From Synechococcus sp. MU1643 (GTDB lineage Bacteria > Cyanobacteriota > Cyanobacteriia > PCC-6307 > Cyanobiaceae): a stretch of 64,000 nucleotides of DNA. Shown piece after piece: positions 25,595 to 34,720 of the stretch. The notes under the pieces were generated by a model that was not told where the DNA came from, did no database searches, and was given only the letters and a program-made list of their open reading frames with translations. Made by a program: the position numbers and the translations under genes. Location: assembly GCF_020514095.1 (NCBI RefSeq), contig NZ_VTKY01000001.1, positions 372,001-436,000 of the forward strand. The letters run 5' to 3'. The number at the start of each line of letters is the position of its first letter. The first letter of the stretch is position 1.

Positions 25595-27526
25595 ATGCAT
25601 CTCGGAGATCTGAAGCATCCGAATGAACTGCACGGACTCAGCCCGGCTCAGCTCGAGGATGTGGCTCGGCAGATTCGCGAGCGGCATCTGCAGGTGGTGT
25701 CCACCAGTGGCGGTCACCTGGGTCCTGGTCTTGGCGTTGTAGAGCTGACCCTGGCGCTGTACCAGACGCTCGACCTCGACCATGACCGTGTGGTCTGGGA
25801 TGTGGGCCATCAGGCCTACCCCCACAAATTGATCACCGGCCGGTTCAACGACTTCGATTCCTTGCGCCAGCAGCATGGGGTCGCGGGTTACCTCAAGCGC
25901 TCGGAGAGCGACTTCGATCACTTCGGAGCTGGCCACGCCAGCACGTCCATCTCCGCGGCGCTGGGTATGGCCATGGCGCGAGACAACCGGGGTGAGTCGT
26001 TCAAATGCGTTGCCGTTATTGGTGATGGAGCCCTCACAGGCGGCATGGCTCTGGAGGCCATCAACCACGCCGGACACCTTCCCAGTACACCACTTCTGGT
26101 GGTGCTGAACGACAACGACATGTCGATCTCTCCGCCTGTGGGTGCGCTGTCGAATGTGTTGAACCGAGCGCGGCTTAGTCCACCGATGCAGTTCCTCTCA
26201 GGCAGTGTTGAGGAAAGCGTTCGGCACCTGCCCTTCATGGGTGGTGAGATCCCTGCGGAACTCAACCGCCTCAAGGGGAGCATGCGTCGCCTAGCAGTTC
26301 CCAAGGTGGGTGCTGTCTTCGAGGAACTGGGCTTCACCTACATGGGGCCAATCGATGGCCATGACATCGGTGAAATGGTGCGCACCTTCCAGGCGGCCCA
26401 TCGTGAGGGCGGCCCTGTGTTGGTGCATGTGGTCACCAAAAAGGGCAAGGGCTACCCCTACGCCGAGGCCGATCAGGTTGGCTATCACGCCCAATCGGCC
26501 TTTGATCTCGGCACCGGTAAGGCGATTCCGTCGTCGAAACCGAAGCCACCCAGCTACAGCAAGGTGTTTGGGCAGACCCTTGTCAAGCTCTGTGAGCAGA
26601 ACAGCCGCGTGATCGGCATCACCGCGGCTATGGCCACCGGTACCGGTCTCGATCTGCTGCAGAAGGCTGTCCCGGATCAGTACGTGGACGTCGGCATTGC
26701 TGAGCAACATGCCGTCACCCTGGCGGCTGGCATGGCCTGCGAGGGGTTGCGCCCCGTCGTCGCCATCTACAGCACCTTCCTGCAGCGCGCCTACGACCAG
26801 TTGATCCACGACGTGGGCATCCAGAAGCTGCCGGTCACCTTCGTGCTGGATCGTGCCGGAATCGTCGGCGCTGACGGCCCGACTCACCAGGGTCAATACG
26901 ACATCAGCTACATGCGTGCCATTCCCAACTTCACAGTGATGGCGCCAAAAGATGAGGCTGAGCTTCAGCAGATGCTGGTGACCTGCCTGCATCACGACGG
27001 GCCCACGGCGCTGCGGATTCCCCGTGGCTCCGGTGAAGGCGTCCCGTTGATGGAGGAAGGTTGGGAATCACTGCCGATCGGCCGTGGTGAACTGCTGCGG
27101 GAAGGCAACGATCTGATGATCGTGGCCTACGGCTCGATGGTGGCTCCGGCGCTAGCCACAGCAACGCTGTTGGAGGAAGCCGGGCTCTCCACCACTGTGA
27201 TCAACGCCCGCTTCCTGCGGCCCCTGGATCAGGCGTTGATTCATCCCCTGGCGCGACGCATCCCCCGCTTGGTCACCATGGAAGAGGGGGCGCTCCCCGG
27301 TGGCTTTGGTGCAGCGGTTCTTGAGTCGTTGATCGATCAGGACATCAACGTGTCGATGCTGCGCATCGGCATCCCCGATCAGATGGTCGATCACGCAACG
27401 CCGCAGCAGAGCAAGGAGACTCTCGGCCTGACTCCTGCGCAGATGGCTGAACGCATCCTTGAGCGCTTCAGCAAAACCTCTGGTGATCTGCCCTCCAGCG
27501 CTTCGATCAAGGCCCTCCAGGCCTAA
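25595..27526 (+). CDS. dxs: 1-deoxy-D-xylulose-5-phosphate synthase
   Basis: DXS is the thiamine-diphosphate enzyme that starts the MEP isoprenoid pathway from pyruvate and glyceraldehyde-3-phosphate. The 643-residue protein shows [41 protein letters not shown], the TPP motif [18 protein letters not shown]...NDNDMSIS, and [19 protein letters not shown] in the transketolase pyrimidine domain. It is followed by a geranylgeranyl-reductase-like gene with a 13-nt gap. That makes an isoprenoid-linked operon plausible. Confidence 0.97.
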   Translation: MHLGDLKHPNELHGLSPAQLEDVARQIRERHLQVVSTSGGHLGPGLGVVELTLALYQTLDLDHDRVVWDVGHQAYPHKLITGRFNDFDSLRQQHGVAGYLKRSESDFDHFGAGHASTSISAALGMAMARDNRGESFKCVAVIGDGALTGGMALEAINHAGHLPSTPLLVVLNDNDMSISPPVGALSNVLNRARLSPPMQFLSGSVEESVRHLPFMGGEIPAELNRLKGSMRRLAVPKVGAVFEELGFTYMGPIDGHDIGEMVRTFQAAHREGGPVLVHVVTKKGKGYPYAEADQVGYHAQSAFDLGTGKAIPSSKPKPPSYSKVFGQTLVKLCEQNSRVIGITAAMATGTGLDLLQKAVPDQYVDVGIAEQHAVTLAAGMACEGLRPVVAIYSTFLQRAYDQLIHDVGIQKLPVTFVLDRAGIVGADGPTHQGQYDISYMRAIPNFTVMAPKDEAELQQMLVTCLHHDGPTALRIPRGSGEGVPLMEEGWESLPIGRGELLREGNDLMIVAYGSMVAPALATATLLEEAGLSTTVINARFLRPLDQALIHPLARRIPRLVTMEEGALPGGFGAAVLESLIDQDINVSMLRIGIPDQMVDHATPQQSKETLGLTPAQMAERILERFSKTSGDLPSSASIKALQA

Positions 27527-27539
27527 GGCTGAGGAATCA

Positions 27540-28727
27540 GTGTCGGTTCTGATCGTTGGCGCGGGGCCGTCCGGTGCTCGTCTGGCGATTCAACTGGCGC
27601 GGGCGGGAGTTGAGGTCACCCTGGTGGATCGCTTGGCCGATCCCAATCGCAATGCCTACTCCAGTGGTGCTCTGCCATTGGACGCTGTTCGTCGGCTTGG
27701 TCTGCCGGATGAAGCCATTGCCGCCACCTGGCAGGGCTGGCAACTGCACGATCCCTCCGGTCTCGTTCATCAGTGGTGGTCTGCCAGCGATCTGGGGGTG
27801 GTGCTCGACTTCGGTCGGCTTCGGTCCTGGCTCTGGGAGCAGGCGCGCTGCCATGGGGTGGAGTTGATTTCGGACTGCCGGGCTTCGCTGAGCTCTTTGA
27901 CGGCCGAAGGGGCCAGCGTCCGGTTGCAGATGCGCGATGGGCAGACGACATTGCGCTCAGCTCGTTGGCTGATTGATGCCACGGGTGCACGCCGAGATCT
28001 GCTGCAGCAGGCCGGCCTCAGGCCCAATCCGGAGGACCCGCTGCTGCAGGGCATTGGCGTTGAGTGGTTGCTCCAAGCCGACGACCGTCAGGCTGCGGCC
28101 TGGCGGGATCGGATCAGTTTCTTCCTGGGCACCGCCTGGATCCCCCATGGATATGCCTGGATCTTCCCCATGCAAGGGCAACGGTTGAAGGTGGGCGTCT
28201 GTCACCTTCCACCGGCGGATCGATCGACTCCCGGCAGCTTGGCTGGGCCCCTTAAGCGCTTGATTCATCGCTGCGGCTTGAGCTCCTGCCCGGTGCTGGA
28301 TCGCCATGGCGGTCCTTTGTCCAGCAGCATTTCCCGCACCGAACCATTGGTGGCCGGGGCGCTGCTGGCGGTGGGGGATGCGGCCAGTTCCGCCAATCTG
28401 CTTGGGGGAGAAGGGATCCGCCATGCCATGGATGGCGCTGATCAACTGGCCGATCTGTTGATCGCTGAAGGGATTTGGGGAGATTCTTCGACGATGGCCC
28501 GTCGCTACCAACATCAGCTCAAGGCCCAGCGGAGTTGGCGCTGGTTGGTGTCGGGCCGCCTCGCGCGGCGCACTTGGTGGGGCCTCGACAATCCAAGGGC
28601 GGATCGGCGTCTCCGACGTCTGATCCATGGGCTTTCTGTTTCAACAGAAGCCCCAGCTCTCTCCGAGCTGTTGTTCGAGTACAACTTCGAGCGTTACGGC
28701 CTTCGTCTGCTGCCTTATCTGCTCTGA
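27540..28727 (+). CDS. FAD-dependent oxidoreductase, geranylgeranyl reductase family
   Basis: The 395-residue protein begins at GTG 27540 after a GAGG leader. It has the FAD-binding SVLIVGAGPSGARLAIQLARAG, an acidic strand end LVDRLADP, the ATG-like motif WLIDATGARRDLL and the second flavin motif ALLAVGDAASSANLLGGEGIRHAMDGA. This layout fits the ChlP/GGR family, which reduces isoprenoid double bonds. It is more divergent than ChlP itself, so another isoprenoid, carotenoid or quinone substrate is possible. Its position directly after dxs supports an isoprenoid role. Confidence 0.8.
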   Translation: MSVLIVGAGPSGARLAIQLARAGVEVTLVDRLADPNRNAYSSGALPLDAVRRLGLPDEAIAATWQGWQLHDPSGLVHQWWSASDLGVVLDFGRLRSWLWEQARCHGVELISDCRASLSSLTAEGASVRLQMRDGQTTLRSARWLIDATGARRDLLQQAGLRPNPEDPLLQGIGVEWLLQADDRQAAAWRDRISFFLGTAWIPHGYAWIFPMQGQRLKVGVCHLPPADRSTPGSLAGPLKRLIHRCGLSSCPVLDRHGGPLSSSISRTEPLVAGALLAVGDAASSANLLGGEGIRHAMDGADQLADLLIAEGIWGDSSTMARRYQHQLKAQRSWRWLVSGRLARRTWWGLDNPRADRRLRRLIHGLSVSTEAPALSELLFEYNFERYGLRLLPYLL

Positions 28728-28778
28728 GACAACAGTTGTTTCAGGGAGAAGACCGGCTCCTCCCCAAAGTCATGTGCT

Positions 28779-29036
28779 TCAGAGCACTCCGCGGGCGGCA
28801 AGACCCTGGATGGCGCCGATGCCAATGATGTGGCCCAGGCTGGTGGTGCCGAGCAGGGCTGCGTGGCCCATTCCGCCGAAGAAGGAAGCGTTGGGGAGTC
28901 CAGCACCAACGTTCGGGTGCTTGATCGTGGCCTTGCCGACCATGATTGCAACCACATTGCAGAGGATCATCACCAGGGCGACCTTGGGAGACCAAGACAC
29001 TGAGGCGGGAGCGATCGCGAAAAGGTGGGTCAGCAT
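28779..29036 (-). CDS. psaK: Photosystem I reaction centre subunit PsaK
   Basis: This 85-residue protein has two membrane helices (VALVMILCNVVAIMVGKATI and GTTSLGHIIGIGAIQGLAA) and the PsaK-typical loop containing GAGLPNASFFGGMGHAALL. PsaK sits at the PSI periphery and binds chlorophyll and carotene. ATG 29036 is used (MLTHLFAIAPASVSWSP); upstream residues to 29060 are unlike the family. A second psaK copy is common in cyanobacteria, but only this one is in the window. Confidence 0.95.
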   Translation of the reverse strand: MLTHLFAIAPASVSWSPKVALVMILCNVVAIMVGKATIKHPNVGAGLPNASFFGGMGHAALLGTTSLGHIIGIGAIQGLAARGVL

Positions 29037-29104
29037 TCGAGCCAATGAGCGACATCTCATTTTCCGGTGATCGGGACGCCTTGCCTGACTCTCTTAAGAG
29101 TTGT

Positions 29105-29392
29105 TCACCCTTTTTTTGGCGTTGGTAACAACAGTCCGATCACTAAAACCGTGTTGCTGAGGGTGAGAAAGGCTTCTGCCCCACCATGCAACCAGTCGAT
29201 CTCCACCAGTTCGGCTGAGCAGCAGCGCAGGGCGGCAATGGCGGCAACAATCGTGACGGCCACAAACAGCAGGGTGAGCTGGAAGCCCCGTTCCGCCATC
29301 AGCGGAAGCGCCTCACTTTTCCTGAGCCAGTACAGAAACAGCAGATAGGGGATCAGTGAGGCGGCGAACAGCGGTGCGGGATCAAAGCTCAT
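29105..29392 (-). CDS. DUF3593 membrane protein
   Basis: This 95-residue protein has three membrane segments: FAASLIPYLLFLYWLRKSEALP, LTLLFVAVTIVAAIAALRCC and FLTLSNTVLVIGLLLP. The motif F-P-Y-x-x-F-L-[YW] near the start and the LHGGAEAFLTLSN segment match the cyanobacterial/plastid family DUF3593. ATG 29392 overlaps the stop of the DUF2499 gene by ATGA, so the two are translationally coupled and probably act together in the thylakoid or cytoplasmic membrane. Function is unknown. Confidence 0.85.
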   Translation of the reverse strand: MSFDPAPLFAASLIPYLLFLYWLRKSEALPLMAERGFQLTLLFVAVTIVAAIAALRCCSAELVEIDWLHGGAEAFLTLSNTVLVIGLLLPTPKKG

Positions 29393-29682
29393 GGAGCGCT
29401 GACTCTGTCCACAACCCGGCGTCGTTGGAGCTGCCAAGCCGCAAAGGCCAGGGTGCAGTTGCCGATCACGGTGAAAATGGCCTGAAGGGTCACCAGGCCC
29501 CGCAACGCTTCGCTGTTGTCAAACAGATGCCAGGTGCAGGCGGCCATTGCACTCACTAGGGCCGGAAGCATGGCCCAGGCCATTCCCGGCAGCCCGCGCC
29601 GGTGCATCAAGACGATCGCAACGCACCACTCGACCACGGAGGCGACGTGGATCCACCAGGTTCCGAGCGATAACGCGTGCAT
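29389..29682 (-). CDS. DUF2499 membrane protein
   Basis: This 97-residue protein of the DUF2499 family, found in cyanobacteria and plant plastids, begins MHALSLGTWWIHVASVVEW. It has three hydrophobic stretches with the conserved ACTWHLFDNS and LVTLQAIFTVIGN. ATG 29682 is preferred over the longer frame. Coupled by ATGA to DUF3593, it forms a two-gene membrane unit. It is divergent from csaB with a 27-nt gap between starts. Confidence 0.87.
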   Translation of the reverse strand: MHALSLGTWWIHVASVVEWCVAIVLMHRRGLPGMAWAMLPALVSAMAACTWHLFDNSEALRGLVTLQAIFTVIGNCTLAFAAWQLQRRRVVDRVSAP

Positions 29683-29709
29683 GCCCTGAATCCTAGGAAT
29701 CGGTTGATA

Positions 29710-30804
29710 ATGCACGGAGTGAACAGGCTGCTGTCCGTGGTCCGCCCCACTGCGCCTGTATTGCTGCTTTGCGGCTACTACGGAGAGCGCAACCTTGGCG
29801 ACGATGCACTGCTTCAGGTGCTGGTGTCGTCACTTCCTCAGCCGCACCAGCTCCTGATTACCGCCCGCGATCCGGCACCCGTTCTGGCTTTGGCTCCGTC
29901 GGCGCAGACAGTGAATCGTCGTTCTTTATTGCTTTGCCTTCGTGCGGCTTTGCGGGCGGATGTGCTCGTGCTTGGTGGCGGGAGCCTGCTGCAGGACAGC
30001 ACCAGCTTCAGCAGCCTTGTCTATTACCTCTTGCTGATGGCGGTTGCCCGCCTCGGTGGCGCCCAGGTGGTTCTATGGGGGCAGGGCCTTGGACCCTTGC
30101 AGCGTCGGATCAGTCGGCTGTTGGTTCGTACGGTTTTGCCCCTCTGCAAGGCAGCTAGTTGGAGGGATCAGCGCTCCTTTGATTGGGCTCAGTTCTGGGC
30201 CCCAAAGCTGCCGATGGTCCTGGCCGCCGATCCGGTCTGGCAGATGCCGGCGCGCTCTTGGCTCGGTGGCGACGCCATCGTGCTCAGCTGGCGTCCGACT
30301 CCTCTGCTGGATCACTTGGGCTGGCGTCGCTTGACGGAAGCTCTGGATCGGCTTAGTTCCGACTTGGAGGCGCCGGTGATCTGGCTGGCGTTCCATCACA
30401 CCCAGGACGCACCGCTGCTGCAGCGTTTAAGTGATCAAGGCTTACTGCCGGCGCGATTGAAAGCGCGCAGCTCAACCCTGGTGCCCCAGTCCCTGGAGGC
30501 TGTGTCTGACTTGGTGCAGCGGGCGCGCCTGGTGCTGCCGATGCGCTTGCATGCTCTAGTCCTGGCCCGACTGGCCAACAGCCCCATGGCTGCCCTCAGC
30601 TATGACCCGAAGGTGGAGGCCGCAGCAGGCATGGCCAACGTGCCTTGCACGCCATTGCGGTCACTTCCCTCTGTGGATGATCTGCTGACCCTTTGGCGGG
30701 AAGAAGTGGATCGTCCAGCGGATCCTGATCAGACCGAAGCCCTGCGACGCCGGGCGTCAGCGCACAGCGAGCTTCTCAATCGGATGGCAGCCGAAGGCCG
30801 CTGA
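29710..30804 (+). CDS. csaB: Polysaccharide pyruvyl transferase CsaB
   Basis: CsaB ketal-pyruvylates cell-wall polysaccharide so that SLH-domain proteins can bind, using PEP. From ATG 29710 the 364-residue protein shows LLCGYYGERNLGDDALL, VLVLGGGSLLQDSTSFSSLVYYL, LWGQGLGPL and the C-terminal VLPMRLHALVLARLANSPMAALSYDPKV. These are the family hallmarks. Its 3' end overlaps convergent ggtA by 29 nt. Upstream residues from 29677 are less likely because they overlap the DUF2499 start. Confidence 0.93.
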   Translation: MHGVNRLLSVVRPTAPVLLLCGYYGERNLGDDALLQVLVSSLPQPHQLLITARDPAPVLALAPSAQTVNRRSLLLCLRAALRADVLVLGGGSLLQDSTSFSSLVYYLLLMAVARLGGAQVVLWGQGLGPLQRRISRLLVRTVLPLCKAASWRDQRSFDWAQFWAPKLPMVLAADPVWQMPARSWLGGDAIVLSWRPTPLLDHLGWRRLTEALDRLSSDLEAPVIWLAFHHTQDAPLLQRLSDQGLLPARLKARSSTLVPQSLEAVSDLVQRARLVLPMRLHALVLARLANSPMAALSYDPKVEAAAGMANVPCTPLRSLPSVDDLLTLWREEVDRPADPDQTEALRRRASAHSELLNRMAAEGR

Positions 30805-31753
30805 TGGCATCAAAGTGGTGCTCGCAAGCGCTGGGCCAACTGACGCGTGGTTCAGCTTCAATTTCTGTTTCTCCGGGGCAGACCAGCCGCAGGTCGCCGC
30901 GATCGCAGCGCATCAGCAACATCTGGTTGGCTCCGAACCATTCACGGCTGAGGATCGTGCAGGGCGAGCCGGCGGGATCGAGCCGCAGGTCGTCTGGTCG
31001 GATGCCCGTGATCACCCCGTCCTTGGCTGGCAGTAGGTTCATCTGCGGGCGGCCGATGAACTGGGCGACATAGGTGCTGGCCGGTTGCAGGTACAGCTCA
31101 CGGGGCGTTCCGATCTGTTCGATGTATCCCTCGCGCATCACAGCGATGCGATCTGCCAGCGCCATTGCCTCCTGCTGGTCATGGGTGACGTAGACCACAG
31201 GCTGTTCACCGCCAATCATCAGACGGCGCAATTGAGGTCGCAGGTCCTCGCGCAACTGGGCATCCAGATTGCTCATCGGCTCATCGAGCAGGTAGACGAG
31301 GGGATCTCGCAACAGGGCGCGGGCCAGTGCGACGCGCTGCCGCTGTCCGCCGGACAGTTGTGAGGGTCGTTGCCCGGCCTGCCCGCTGAGCTGCAACACC
31401 TCCAGGACGCTGCGGATCCGTTCATCGCGGGTGCCGGCGCTGCCGCCCCGCATGCGCAGTCCCAGTTCGAGGTTCTCCCACACATTCAGATGCGGGAACA
31501 GGGCATAGCTTTGAAACACCATCCCCACACGGCGACGTTCAGCGGGCACGTCGACCATCTCCGCACCATTGATGCGAATCGATCCTTGATCCGGGTGATC
31601 GAGTCCGGCAATTAGACGCAAGGCCGTGCTTTTCCCACAGCCGCTGGCCCCAAGCAAAGCGACGCACTCGCCGTTCGCCACATCGAGAAATAGCTGGTTG
31701 AGAACCTGACGCTCGCCGAAGCGCTTGTTGATGGCCCGAAGTTGCAGTGTCAT
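30776..31753 (-). CDS. ggtA: Glucosylglycerol ABC transporter ATP-binding protein GgtA
   Basis: This 325-residue ATPase of the MalK/UgpC type has Walker A LLGASGCGKSTAL, the Q-loop FQSYALFPHLNV, signature LSGGQRQRVALARAL, Walker B VYLLDEPMSNLD and the H-loop VTHDQQEA. An OB-like regulatory domain (GIRPDDLRLDPA) follows. ATG 31753 overlaps the ggtD stop by ATGA. The assignment to glucosylglycerol uptake rests on the operon with ggpS. It is the last gene of the run and overlaps csaB tail to tail. Confidence 0.9.
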   Translation of the reverse strand: MTLQLRAINKRFGERQVLNQLFLDVANGECVALLGASGCGKSTALRLIAGLDHPDQGSIRINGAEMVDVPAERRRVGMVFQSYALFPHLNVWENLELGLRMRGGSAGTRDERIRSVLEVLQLSGQAGQRPSQLSGGQRQRVALARALLRDPLVYLLDEPMSNLDAQLREDLRPQLRRLMIGGEQPVVYVTHDQQEAMALADRIAVMREGYIEQIGTPRELYLQPASTYVAQFIGRPQMNLLPAKDGVITGIRPDDLRLDPAGSPCTILSREWFGANQMLLMRCDRGDLRLVCPGETEIEAEPRVSWPSACEHHFDAISGLRLPSD

Positions 31754-32595
31754 CCCTTGATGGCTCCGTTGGTGAGTCCACTGACGATCTGGCGCTGGAA
31801 CACCAACACCAGCACCAGAAGAGGAATGGCACCGAGCACAGTGGCTGCCGCGTAGGTGCCGTAGGGGACCGAATAGGTCGATGATCCCGCAATTCGGGCC
31901 ATCGCCATCGGCAAGGTGAGTAGATCGCTGCGGCTCAGCCAGGTAAGGGCCACGGGATATTCGTTCCAGGCAAACAGAAAAACCAGGATTGCCGTGCTGG
32001 CGGAGGCCGGTGCAATCAAGGGGATCAGCACCCAACGCAGCCGCTGCCACAACGACAGACCCTCCAGCTTTGCCGCGTCATCTAGATCGTTGGGCAGGGC
32101 TTCAAACGCTGCCGTCAGCAGCAGCAGGGCCAGTGGCATCGACAGAGCGCTGTAGGGAATGGCGATGGCGATCAGGTTGTTGCCCAGCGCAAAGGTGCGG
32201 GCCAGTTCGAGCAGCGCCAGGAACAGAAGCACATAGGGAAACAGGGCGGCTCCCACCACTGCGGCTCGGAGGCTTCCCCTCCACCGATCCGGGAGTTTGG
32301 CCATGCCGTAGGCGGCTGGGATGGCGAGAATCAAGGTGAGCAGTGTGGTGATGGAGGCCACAAAGCTGCTGTTGAACAAGTAACGCCAGAACGGCGGATC
32401 AGTGGTGAGCAGATCCCGGTAGTTGTTGAGCGTCCAACGGCTCCAGAAGCTCAGTTGGTCATTGACCAAGGCATCTGCGGCAGTGAAGGAACTCACCAGC
32501 TGCCACAGCATCGGACCCAGAGACCAAACCAGCAGCAGTGCAACCCAGAAGGTGCGTCGTTTCTTTAATCCACGTGTCATCGATTCATCCCTCAT
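31750..32595 (-). CDS. ggtD: Glucosylglycerol ABC transporter permease GgtD (MalG type)
   Basis: The 281-residue protein has six membrane helices and the EAA loop LPNDLDDAAKLEGLSLWQRLRWVLIPLIAP. LFAWNEYPVALTWL is typical of MalG-like permeases. It pairs with GgtC. Both ends overlap neighbours by ATGA, giving strict coupling. Confidence 0.9.
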   Translation of the reverse strand: MRDESMTRGLKKRRTFWVALLLVWSLGPMLWQLVSSFTAADALVNDQLSFWSRWTLNNYRDLLTTDPPFWRYLFNSSFVASITTLLTLILAIPAAYGMAKLPDRWRGSLRAAVVGAALFPYVLLFLALLELARTFALGNNLIAIAIPYSALSMPLALLLLTAAFEALPNDLDDAAKLEGLSLWQRLRWVLIPLIAPASASTAILVFLFAWNEYPVALTWLSRSDLLTLPMAMARIAGSSTYSVPYGTYAAATVLGAIPLLVLVLVFQRQIVSGLTNGAIKG

Positions 32596-33458
32596 CGGTC
32601 CAGGGGCCTGAGCAGACCGCAGCTCCTCAGCAGCAACGTGCCAACCAGGATCAGCGCGGTGAGCAGCAGAAATCCCGCAAGCATCACCGTGGCGCTGTAG
32701 CCGAAATCAAGAAAGCGCATGCCGTTGAGGTAGGCATAAAGGGCGATACTTTCGGTGCTGCCAGCGGGGCCACCACCGGTGAGCACCTGCACCAGATCGA
32801 ACACCCCGAAGGCCTGGGCCAAGCGGAACAGAAGGCTCAACAGGATGTAGGGGAGCAACAGCGGCAAGGTGACCCTGCGAAGCGCCTGAGGGGGGGTTCC
32901 CCCTTCCAGGCGAAAGGCGCTGTAGAGGTCCTGGGGAATGCTCTGGAGCCCCGCCAGAAGAATCAGAGTTATGAAGGGCGTTGTTTTCCAGACATCGGCA
33001 AACACGGTTACGAGCCAGGTGATCGATGGGGTGGACAACAGATCCAGAGAGTTGAGGCCAAGGCTTCGTGCCAGCACCTCGATCGGGCCGTAGGGGGTGT
33101 TGAAGATCCAGCGCCAGCCCAGGGCCATCATTGTTGTGGGCAGGGCCCAGGGCAGCAGTGTCAGGGCACGAACGGCGCCTCTGCCGCGCCAGCGCTGATG
33201 GAGCAGCAGCGCAATGGCCAGGGCCAACAACAACTCCAAACCCACCGAGATCAGGGCGAATCGCGCGGTCTGTCCGGCATCCAGCCAAAAGCGCTGATCA
33301 GCCACCAGTCGCAACCAGTTGGCCCCGCCGTTGGCCACCGGTTCAAGGCCCGTGAGAACGGAATCAGCGTGGAAGCTCAGCCAGGCGTAGCGAAGCATCG
33401 GCCAGCCGAACACCACCGCAATCAACAGCAGCGCCGGAGCAGCCAGGAGCATGGTCAT
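32592..33458 (-). CDS. ggtC: Glucosylglycerol ABC transporter permease GgtC (MalF type)
   Basis: The 288-residue protein starts with a membrane helix (LLAAPALLLIAVVFGWPMLRYAWLSF). The MalF-type EAA loop reads IPQDLYSAFRLEGGTPPQALRRVTLPLLLP, and FDLVQVLTGGGPAGSTESIALYAYLNG follows. It forms the membrane channel with GgtD. Start and stop overlap the adjacent genes by 4 nt. Confidence 0.9.
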   Translation of the reverse strand: MTMLLAAPALLLIAVVFGWPMLRYAWLSFHADSVLTGLEPVANGGANWLRLVADQRFWLDAGQTARFALISVGLELLLALAIALLLHQRWRGRGAVRALTLLPWALPTTMMALGWRWIFNTPYGPIEVLARSLGLNSLDLLSTPSITWLVTVFADVWKTTPFITLILLAGLQSIPQDLYSAFRLEGGTPPQALRRVTLPLLLPYILLSLLFRLAQAFGVFDLVQVLTGGGPAGSTESIALYAYLNGMRFLDFGYSATVMLAGFLLLTALILVGTLLLRSCGLLRPLDR

Positions 33459-34720
33459 GGCATGGCTCCCGCAGCACGCAGCAGGGTCTGGCTCCGCTGC
33501 TGGCTGGTGGCCATGGCCTCATCGGCGGACCCGGCATCGGTGAATAAGCCATTGAGTTCCCGCTGCACCACATCGCTCAGCTGGGCGTAAAGCGGGGTTG
33601 GCGGACGAACCACCGCATGGTTCAAGGCCACCAGCAGATCCGGCAGCACGGGGGAGGCCTTCAGCATCTCAGGGTCGTTGAACAGATCCGCCTGGATGGG
33701 GGTGTAGCCGTTGTTGAGAAAGCGCGCCCTCTGTGCGGCTTCGCTGGTGAGGTAGCGAATCGCCTCCACCGCTGCCTCCTTGTGCTGCGATTGCCGCATC
33801 AGGCTCAGCCCCCAGCTGCCGAGGGTGGCTCCTGGACGTTCACCCGGTTGGGCCACCATCAGGCTGATGCCGACGTTGCCTTTCACCTTGCTGTCGTCCT
33901 TCTGCAGTTCAGCCCAGGCGTAGGGCCAGTTCCGCATTAGAGCGGCATCTCCGGCTTTGAAGGCCTGAAGCGACTCTGCTTCGGCGTAATTGGTCACGGC
34001 GTAAGGGCTGACGCCTTTGCGAATCAGATCGTTCAACCATCCCGCCGCGGCCGTCGCCTCAGGCGTATCGAGCTCCATGGTGTTGGTGGTGGTGTCCATC
34101 CAGTCACCGCCGAAGCCCTGCAGCACTTCAAGAAAGTCGCAGCTCAGACCTTCGTACTGACGCCCCTGCCAGACAAAACCGTTAGCAACGGCTTGGCTCT
34201 GCACCAGCTGTCCAGCAATGTTCACCAGCGCGTCGGGCGTTGTCGGTGGCTGATCCATCAGATCCGTGCGCCAGTAGAGCAGCCCCACATCGGCCACCAG
34301 CGGCCAGCGGTAGAGATGGCCGTCGTAGTTATTGCCGAGCCGTGCCCCTTGCACAAGCTGTTCTTGATCGCCCGGATCAAACCAGGGATCCAGCGGTTCC
34401 AGCCAACCGGCGGCTGCATATTTCGGCAGCCAGGTGACATCCATCAGCAGCGCGTCGAACGGCGCATCCCCAAGGAGAAGACTGCTGATTGCCAGATCTG
34501 AAATCGATTCGGTATTTAAAGGACCTCGAATCAACTTGAGATGAATCCGGCCGCGATGCTCGCTGTTGAAGGCCTTCACCAAATCAGCACTGGCATCGGT
34601 GAAGGACGAGGGCATGAGGATGCTCACCTCCTCCGCTCGAAAGGAGGCTGATCCAACCATCGCTCCCAAGGCCATCGCCAGAGCCAAGGCGCTGCCTACG
34701 AGCCAGAGGCGCAGGTTCAT
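33455..34720 (-). CDS. ggtB: Glucosylglycerol ABC transporter substrate-binding protein GgtB
   Basis: This 421-residue periplasmic binding protein of the cluster B sugar type starts with a signal peptide (LWLVGSALALAMALGAMVGSASFRA). It has the binding-protein features DLVKAFNSEH, APFDALLMDVTWLPKYAAAGWLEPL and SDLAISSLLLG. GWGLS-like LGSWGLSLMRQSQHKEAAVEAIRYL is the usual C-lobe helix. Directly coupled to ggpS (ATGA at 34717-34720), it should bind glucosylglycerol and perhaps sucrose or trehalose, as the Synechocystis system does (family knowledge). Confidence 0.9.
   Translation of the reverse strand: MNLRLWLVGSALALAMALGAMVGSASFRAEEVSILMPSSFTDASADLVKAFNSEHRGRIHLKLIRGPLNTESISDLAISSLLLGDAPFDALLMDVTWLPKYAAAGWLEPLDPWFDPGDQEQLVQGARLGNNYDGHLYRWPLVADVGLLYWRTDLMDQPPTTPDALVNIAGQLVQSQAVANGFVWQGRQYEGLSCDFLEVLQGFGGDWMDTTTNTMELDTPEATAAAGWLNDLIRKGVSPYAVTNYAEAESLQAFKAGDAALMRNWPYAWAELQKDDSKVKGNVGISLMVAQPGERPGATLGSWGLSLMRQSQHKEAAVEAIRYLTSEAAQRARFLNNGYTPIQADLFNDPEMLKASPVLPDLLVALNHAVVRPPTPLYAQLSDVVQRELNGLFTDAGSADEAMATSQQRSQTLLRAAGAMP

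Noticed and set aside
28728-28745. Imperfect palindrome GAGACAACAGTTGTTTC after the flavoprotein gene
   Set aside because: Short stem with a one-base loop and no T-run; cannot be called a terminator.
29091-29100. CTCTTAAGAG palindrome upstream of the DUF3593 stop region
   Set aside because: Ten-base palindromes occur by chance at this length of sequence and there is no supporting context.
32538-33590. Long 350-codon plus-strand frame opposite ggtC
   Set aside because: Gln/Gly/His-rich composition typical of an antisense shadow of a membrane-protein gene; the minus strand has clear permease motifs.
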